From an uncultured Eubacterium sp. (lineage in GTDB: Bacteria; Bacillota; Clostridia; Lachnospirales; Lachnospiraceae), in assembly GCA_937915825.1 (NCBI GenBank), contig CALGGT010000081.1, forward strand, positions 1 through 45,300: a DNA stretch of 45,300 bases, read 5' to 3'. Below the pieces are notes generated by a model. That model was given only the letters and a program-made list of their open reading frames with translations. It was not told the origin of the DNA and searched no databases. This document shows positions 42,799 through 45,300 of the stretch, one piece after another. Position 1 is the first letter of the stretch. Each line of letters starts with the position of its first letter. Made by a program: the position numbers and the translations under genes.

Positions 42799-42882
42799 GG
42801 GCCCTCGATGAGGGTGTGTTGTACATGGATTCCCGTTGTATAGGGATTCCATAACTTTACAGGAAAAGAATTCTAACATAAC
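42799..42882 (+). other. pfkA 3' region with two weak hairpins
   Basis: A short CCCTC/GAGGG hairpin (42802-42806, 42810-42814) lies just after the pfkA stop. A second stem (42825-42834 with 42843-42852, one T-T mismatch) follows. Neither has a T-run on the plus strand, so where pfkA transcription ends is unclear; the strong stem at 42889-42921 may serve both directions. Confidence 0.4.
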
Positions 42883-42921
42883 AAAAACCAAGAAGGTAAG
42901 TGAAAATCACTTACCTTCTTG
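42883..42921 (-). terminator. Terminator of the acidic membrane protein gene
   Basis: A perfect 14-bp stem (42889-42902 with 42908-42921, 5-base loop) is followed on the minus strand by GTTTTTG (42882-42888). It therefore fits the minus-strand gene that ends at 43001, and it faces pfkA. The stem alone could also slow plus-strand transcripts. Confidence 0.85.
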
Positions 42922-43000
42922 ATCGATACTAATAAGCATATATGGAACATACCATAAAATTAAGTTGGCTTAACATGGTTATTAAATGGGAAACAACATC

Positions 43001-43339
43001 TTAGTTCGCAGCCTCATCTATTCCGTTATCTGCGTCTCCTTCTTCAGCCTCTTCCTCTTCACTATCAGCTTCTTTAGCGGACTCCGCAACATCATCCTTA
43101 ATCTCTTCCCATTCAACTCTGTCTGTGATATCGTCGTCTGCATCATCAGCATCGCTGTTATAGATGGTGATGTAGTCTCTTTCCTCTTCATCCTCATCAA
43201 AAAAATCATTATCCAGATCATCATCCAGATCATCATTTAAATAATCACGCATGAAAAGAGTTTTTACCAAATACATAACTCCTACGATGGCTGCAATGGC
43301 GCCACAAAAAAATACAATAAATTTAAAAAACTTCTTCAT
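43001..43339 (-). CDS. Small acidic single-pass membrane protein
   Basis: I do not recognise a family. The 112-residue product starts KKFFKF, has one membrane helix (about residues 6-28, with FIVFFCGAIAAIVGVMYLV) and a highly acidic cytoplasmic or extracellular tail in which Asp and Glu form most of the sequence. The layout (short basic end, helix, Gly, acidic tail) resembles small YtxH-like membrane proteins. The ATG at 43339 is preferred to a GTG at 43360; a GAAAGGA lies about 12 bases upstream. It has its own promoter (43389-43417) and terminator and converges on pfkA. Confidence 0.78.
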   Translation of the reverse strand: MKKFFKFIVFFCGAIAAIVGVMYLVKTLFMRDYLNDDLDDDLDNDFFDEDEEERDYITIYNSDADDADDDITDRVEWEEIKDDVAESAKEADSEEEEAEEGDADNGIDEAAN

Positions 43340-43388
43340 AATTGCGATACATCCTTTCACTATAAAATATCACATCTAACTTACTTTT

Positions 43389-43417
43389 ATTATACATGAA
43401 AATGCATAAATTGTAAA
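43389..43417 (-). promoter_or_regulatory. Promoter of the acidic membrane protein gene
   Basis: Read on the minus strand, TTTACA (43412-43417) and a perfect TATAAT (43389-43394) are 17 bases apart, about 50 bases ahead of the start codon. Confidence 0.82.
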
Positions 43418-43468
43418 GAAGAAATCACAAAGATTCGAATCAAAGATCCATTTCAAATGGACACTGGA

Positions 43469-43510
43469 TATGCCGGTTCCGGTATTCCACGATTCCCTTA
43501 GCAAGGTTCC
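43469..43510 (+). repeat. Direct repeat copy 1 (42 bases)
   Basis: This unit begins TATGCCGGTTCCGGTATTCC and is repeated at 43694-43736, 225 bases to the right. The first 31 bases of the two copies differ at one position; the ends are less similar, with one inserted base. Confidence 0.9.
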
Positions 43511-43693
43511 TCTTCCGACGTGAGGGACAGATCATGTGGGGAAGTAAGGCGACTTTTCTCTTGACCCATTTGCGGGCTCTGCCCGCACCCGTCCGCGCCG
43601 GAAGCAGGGAAAGGCGCATAGCCCCTTTCCCGTTAAAACAGGATGATCCGTGAACCTTATGTCAAGGGACTTTCGCGGCATATCCTCACCGGC

Positions 43694-43736
43694 TATGCCG
43701 GTTTCGGTATTCCACGATTCCCTTGACAACGGTTCC
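43694..43736 (+). repeat. Direct repeat copy 2 (43 bases)
   Basis: This second copy begins TATGCCGGTTTCGGTATTCC. It ends 9 bases before the transposase stop codon, which suggests the repeats mark an element boundary or an IS-associated structure. Confidence 0.9.
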
Positions 43737-43745
43737 GCTCCATAA

Positions 43746-45215
43746 CTATGAGGAAGCCTGCTGTTGTATTTTTAGAATCGTCTGTTGCCCGAGGAAAATC
43801 ATGAGCTGCCATTTGCCTGGCATGTTCTCACCATTTTTGATAAAGTCATCTTCAACTAATGGTCTGAAATGATTGTACTCGTGAGGTCGCAGAAAGTTGT
43901 AATAAGCAACCCATAGAGATAGATCGTAGTTGGCACCATCATAGTTATCGAAGCCGTTCGTCGGACGGTAGGAAGCCTTATAGGTACGGTTTAATCGCTC
44001 TATCATTTGCTTGTACGGACGGAACTCTTTTGAGACCTCATCGTCGTTTGTAAGACCTATGACTTGCGTAATGTCAAATCCGAACTTTTCTTTGAACCGT
44101 ACAAAGAACTGTTGGGCAGCAAGAGGATAAGCACTGTATCCATCAGCGATGAACCTGAAGTTCTTGGGAAGTTCTTTAAGGTGCTGGAACGCCATGCGCA
44201 TTGCCATAATACAGGGGCCTACGCCTCTATTGTCAGACACCTGATAACCGATGATGACACGTGTTGCGGCGTTCATGATAAACCATATATAACCTTTTAT
44301 CCCACGTACTTTGATATAGGTTTCATCAGCCGTCATAACAAGGTGATTTTGATCTTTCTCGTAGGGATATGTGTCCACAAATGGCTTTATACATATGGCA
44401 GCTGTTTTACAGTAATTAGCGACCATCTGGTGGGATATAGATATTCCGTGAATGTCCTTTAAGGCTTGAGCAGTTTTACGTAGCGATAGTTGCAGGTTGA
44501 CTCGGTATGTGAGACAGAGAGACATGATATAAGCGTTGTTCTTTGTGAACTTTAGCGTAGATGCATTCCTTGGTAAGGTGGTAATGTCCATCTTAAAGAA
44601 GTCTACTGTGAATTCACGGTAGATGTAATGCAGCTTATATTTGTTCTTCCCGTAGGCCTCCTCAAGATCCTCTTTCTCGACCTTTTTAAGATTCCTAAGG
44701 TAGTAAGAGCATTTGGGGTTGGTGCATTTGTGAACAATGAAGTGTTTCCGATCCTTCTTTGGCGTGAGGGTATGCATGCAATAAGGACACCTCAGCTTCA
44801 GACGAGACACTTCCGTAGCTTTCTGAAAAAAAGTATTCTGACATACTTTGCATAGGAGCTGTCCTTTGGATCCATTGTTCTTATAAAGATATATTTTGGG
44901 AGCGTTGCACCTAGGGCATTTGCATTCGTCAGGAATATCGCATTCGTTGCGGCGCCGAACAGGTTTTATGGGCTTGTAATCATCCTTATACCGCCACTCA
45001 AGGTACTTCATAAAGTCACGGTAGTCCCAAGGTTCTACATGAAGGATGAGCGGGAGCTTGTCAACCTTGAACTTTTGGTATTTGGGTGAGTGGGAATCAT
45101 CGAAAGCCCACTGATTAAGTGGGATATATTTGCAGATGAAATTTATCAGCCAAATATTTTGTTGATAGAGATGTTGAATTATTTGAAGTAAATAAAGTAT
45201 AATGTTCATGAGCAT
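43746..45215 (-). CDS. DDE transposase with two zinc ribbons
   Basis: The 489-residue product looks like an intact IS transposase. Two Cys4 zinc-ribbon segments lie in the N-terminal third (CKCPRC then CKVC; CPYC then CTNPKC), followed by a helix-turn-helix (HGISISHQMVANYCK) and an RNase H-like core. Catalytic candidates are Asp in MTADETYIKV, Asp in IADGYSAYP and Glu in QMIERLNRTYK; the spacing and the NFLRPHEYN end resemble the IS6/IS240-like group, but the exact IS family is uncertain. AAGGAG on the minus strand (45220-45225) precedes ATG codons at 45215 and 45209. No frameshift is seen. Confidence 0.9.
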   Translation of the reverse strand: MLMNIILYLLQIIQHLYQQNIWLINFICKYIPLNQWAFDDSHSPKYQKFKVDKLPLILHVEPWDYRDFMKYLEWRYKDDYKPIKPVRRRNECDIPDECKCPRCNAPKIYLYKNNGSKGQLLCKVCQNTFFQKATEVSRLKLRCPYCMHTLTPKKDRKHFIVHKCTNPKCSYYLRNLKKVEKEDLEEAYGKNKYKLHYIYREFTVDFFKMDITTLPRNASTLKFTKNNAYIMSLCLTYRVNLQLSLRKTAQALKDIHGISISHQMVANYCKTAAICIKPFVDTYPYEKDQNHLVMTADETYIKVRGIKGYIWFIMNAATRVIIGYQVSDNRGVGPCIMAMRMAFQHLKELPKNFRFIADGYSAYPLAAQQFFVRFKEKFGFDITQVIGLTNDDEVSKEFRPYKQMIERLNRTYKASYRPTNGFDNYDGANYDLSLWVAYYNFLRPHEYNHFRPLVEDDFIKNGENMPGKWQLMIFLGQQTILKIQQQASS

Positions 45216-45279
45216 TTAACTCCTTTCGGGATGTGATTTTGACTGATGACATTATACCGAAAAAGGGAGGTAAATGCTC
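45210..45279 (-). promoter_or_regulatory. Inverted repeat that can mask the transposase start
   Basis: GAGCATTTAACTCC (45210-45223) is complementary, with one mismatch, to 45266-45279. In minus-strand RNA the second arm covers the GGAG of the ribosome binding site and the first ATG. A TATAAT-type -10 box lies between the arms (45251-45256 on the minus strand), so transcripts from it start near 45244 and lack the upstream arm. Only transcripts entering from outside carry both arms and would fold the start shut. The -35 match is weak. Confidence 0.7.
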
Positions 45280-45297
45280 TTTTTATTTAAACCTCCC
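45260..45297 (-). terminator. Terminator against incoming transcription
   Basis: On the minus strand, GGGAGGT (45291-45297) pairs with ACCTCCC (45265-45271), extended by ATTT/AAAT pairing, and five T residues (45260-45264) follow. Transcripts entering from the right would stop before the transposase promoter. Its second arm is shared with the start-masking inverted repeat. Confidence 0.65.
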
Positions 45298-45300
45298 GAA

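Larger units (their letters stand above)
43432..43745. other. GC-rich structured intergenic stretch beside the transposase
   Basis: No convincing gene is present. The stretch holds a palindrome GATTCGAATC (43432-43441), TCCATTT/AAATGGA (43447-43461), the hairpins TGCGGGC/GCCCGCA (43571-43587), GGGAAAGG/CCTTTCCC (43607-43631) and ACCGGC/GCCGGT (43688-43702), plus two 42-43-base direct repeats. Segment 43660-43669 can pair perfectly with 43719-43728 or, less well, with 43557-43565. It differs in composition from the AT-rich DNA just to the left. It may be a folded RNA or an element end. Confidence 0.6.
43746..45300 (-). mobile_element. Insertion sequence, ends not defined
   Basis: A full-length transposase and its regulatory 5' region occupy this stretch and may run past the window. 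I could not find a matching pair of terminal inverted repeats or a target duplication: GGGAGG-containing sequence near 45265-45297 has no counterpart by 43745. The left end may lie inside the repeat region 43469-43736. Confidence 0.6.

Noticed and set aside
42986..43240. 84-codon plus-strand open frame opposite the acidic gene
   Set aside because: It is the complement of the Asp/Glu-rich codons; promoter, terminator and N-terminal helix support the minus-strand gene instead.
43532..43729. 65-codon minus-strand open frame in the GC-rich stretch
   Set aside because: It runs through hairpins and a direct repeat, has no ribosome binding site that I can see and no recognisable motif.
44064..44855. 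Plus-strand open frames inside the transposase
   Set aside because: They are antisense shadows of an intact transposase gene with all catalytic motifs.
43746..45215. TnpB or guide-RNA-type nuclease as the product of the IS gene
   Set aside because: The zinc ribbons suggested it, but the core shows a DDE pattern (Asp, Asp, Glu) and a helix-turn-helix rather than a RuvC-type TnpB layout.

Overview
The window looks like chromosomal DNA of a low-to-moderate GC, Gram-positive member of the Clostridia, most likely a plant-fibre-degrading Lachnospiraceae. The evidence is strong AGGAGG ribosome binding sites, near-consensus sigma-A promoters with 17-base spacers, an L13 leader, the hprK/rapZ/whiA/HPr regulatory block, a secreted GH9 glucanase and an intracellular GH115 alpha-glucuronidase. 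I recognise the protein families from their motifs. No database was searched, and the genus is inference.

Layout. 1-1240: promoter, L13 leader, rplM-rpsI and terminator. 1247-5711: a promoter drives an IMPACT-family gene (yigZ) and a secreted GH9 enzyme with a remarkable polybasic tail, followed by hflX. 5741-9574: an EAL-domain c-di-GMP phosphodiesterase, a MATE exporter and pth. 9577-16342: mfd, a PrsA/SurA-like lipoprotein, malQ and a small membrane protein, tightly packed. 16339-19524: its own promoter, an arylsulfotransferase-like protein and tmcAL. 19576-28616: a seven-gene operon with three different lipoprotein membrane-fusion proteins, one FtsX/MacB-type permease, two ABC ATPases (the second fused to an AbrB/SpoVT-like DNA-binding domain) and a membrane-anchored polysaccharide deacetylase. 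28720-32998: uxaC and a GH115 alpha-glucuronidase. 33033-37930: hprK, a ROK glucokinase, murB, rapZ, whiA and a Crh-like HPr lacking the phosphocarrier histidine. 37950-38256: a terminator and a striking set of structured repeats. 38257-42798: dnaE and pfkA. 42883-45300: a converging small acidic membrane protein, a structured repeat-bearing GC-rich stretch and an IS transposase on the minus strand.

How the genes work together. uxaC and GH115 handle glucuronic acid from glucuronoxylan fragments inside the cell, and GH9 cuts beta-glucan outside. Downstream sit hprK, glucokinase, the Crh-like HPr and pfkA, which link sugar supply to catabolite control. The 19650-28573 operon is the best candidate for an undescribed system: an envelope ABC machine with three adaptors, a possible built-in transcriptional sensor and a cell-wall-modifying enzyme.

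Non-coding highlights are two hairpins upstream of dnaE that share an identical 21-base loop with a self-complementary core while their stems differ but stay paired, and inverted repeats around the transposase start that look like protection against read-through activation.
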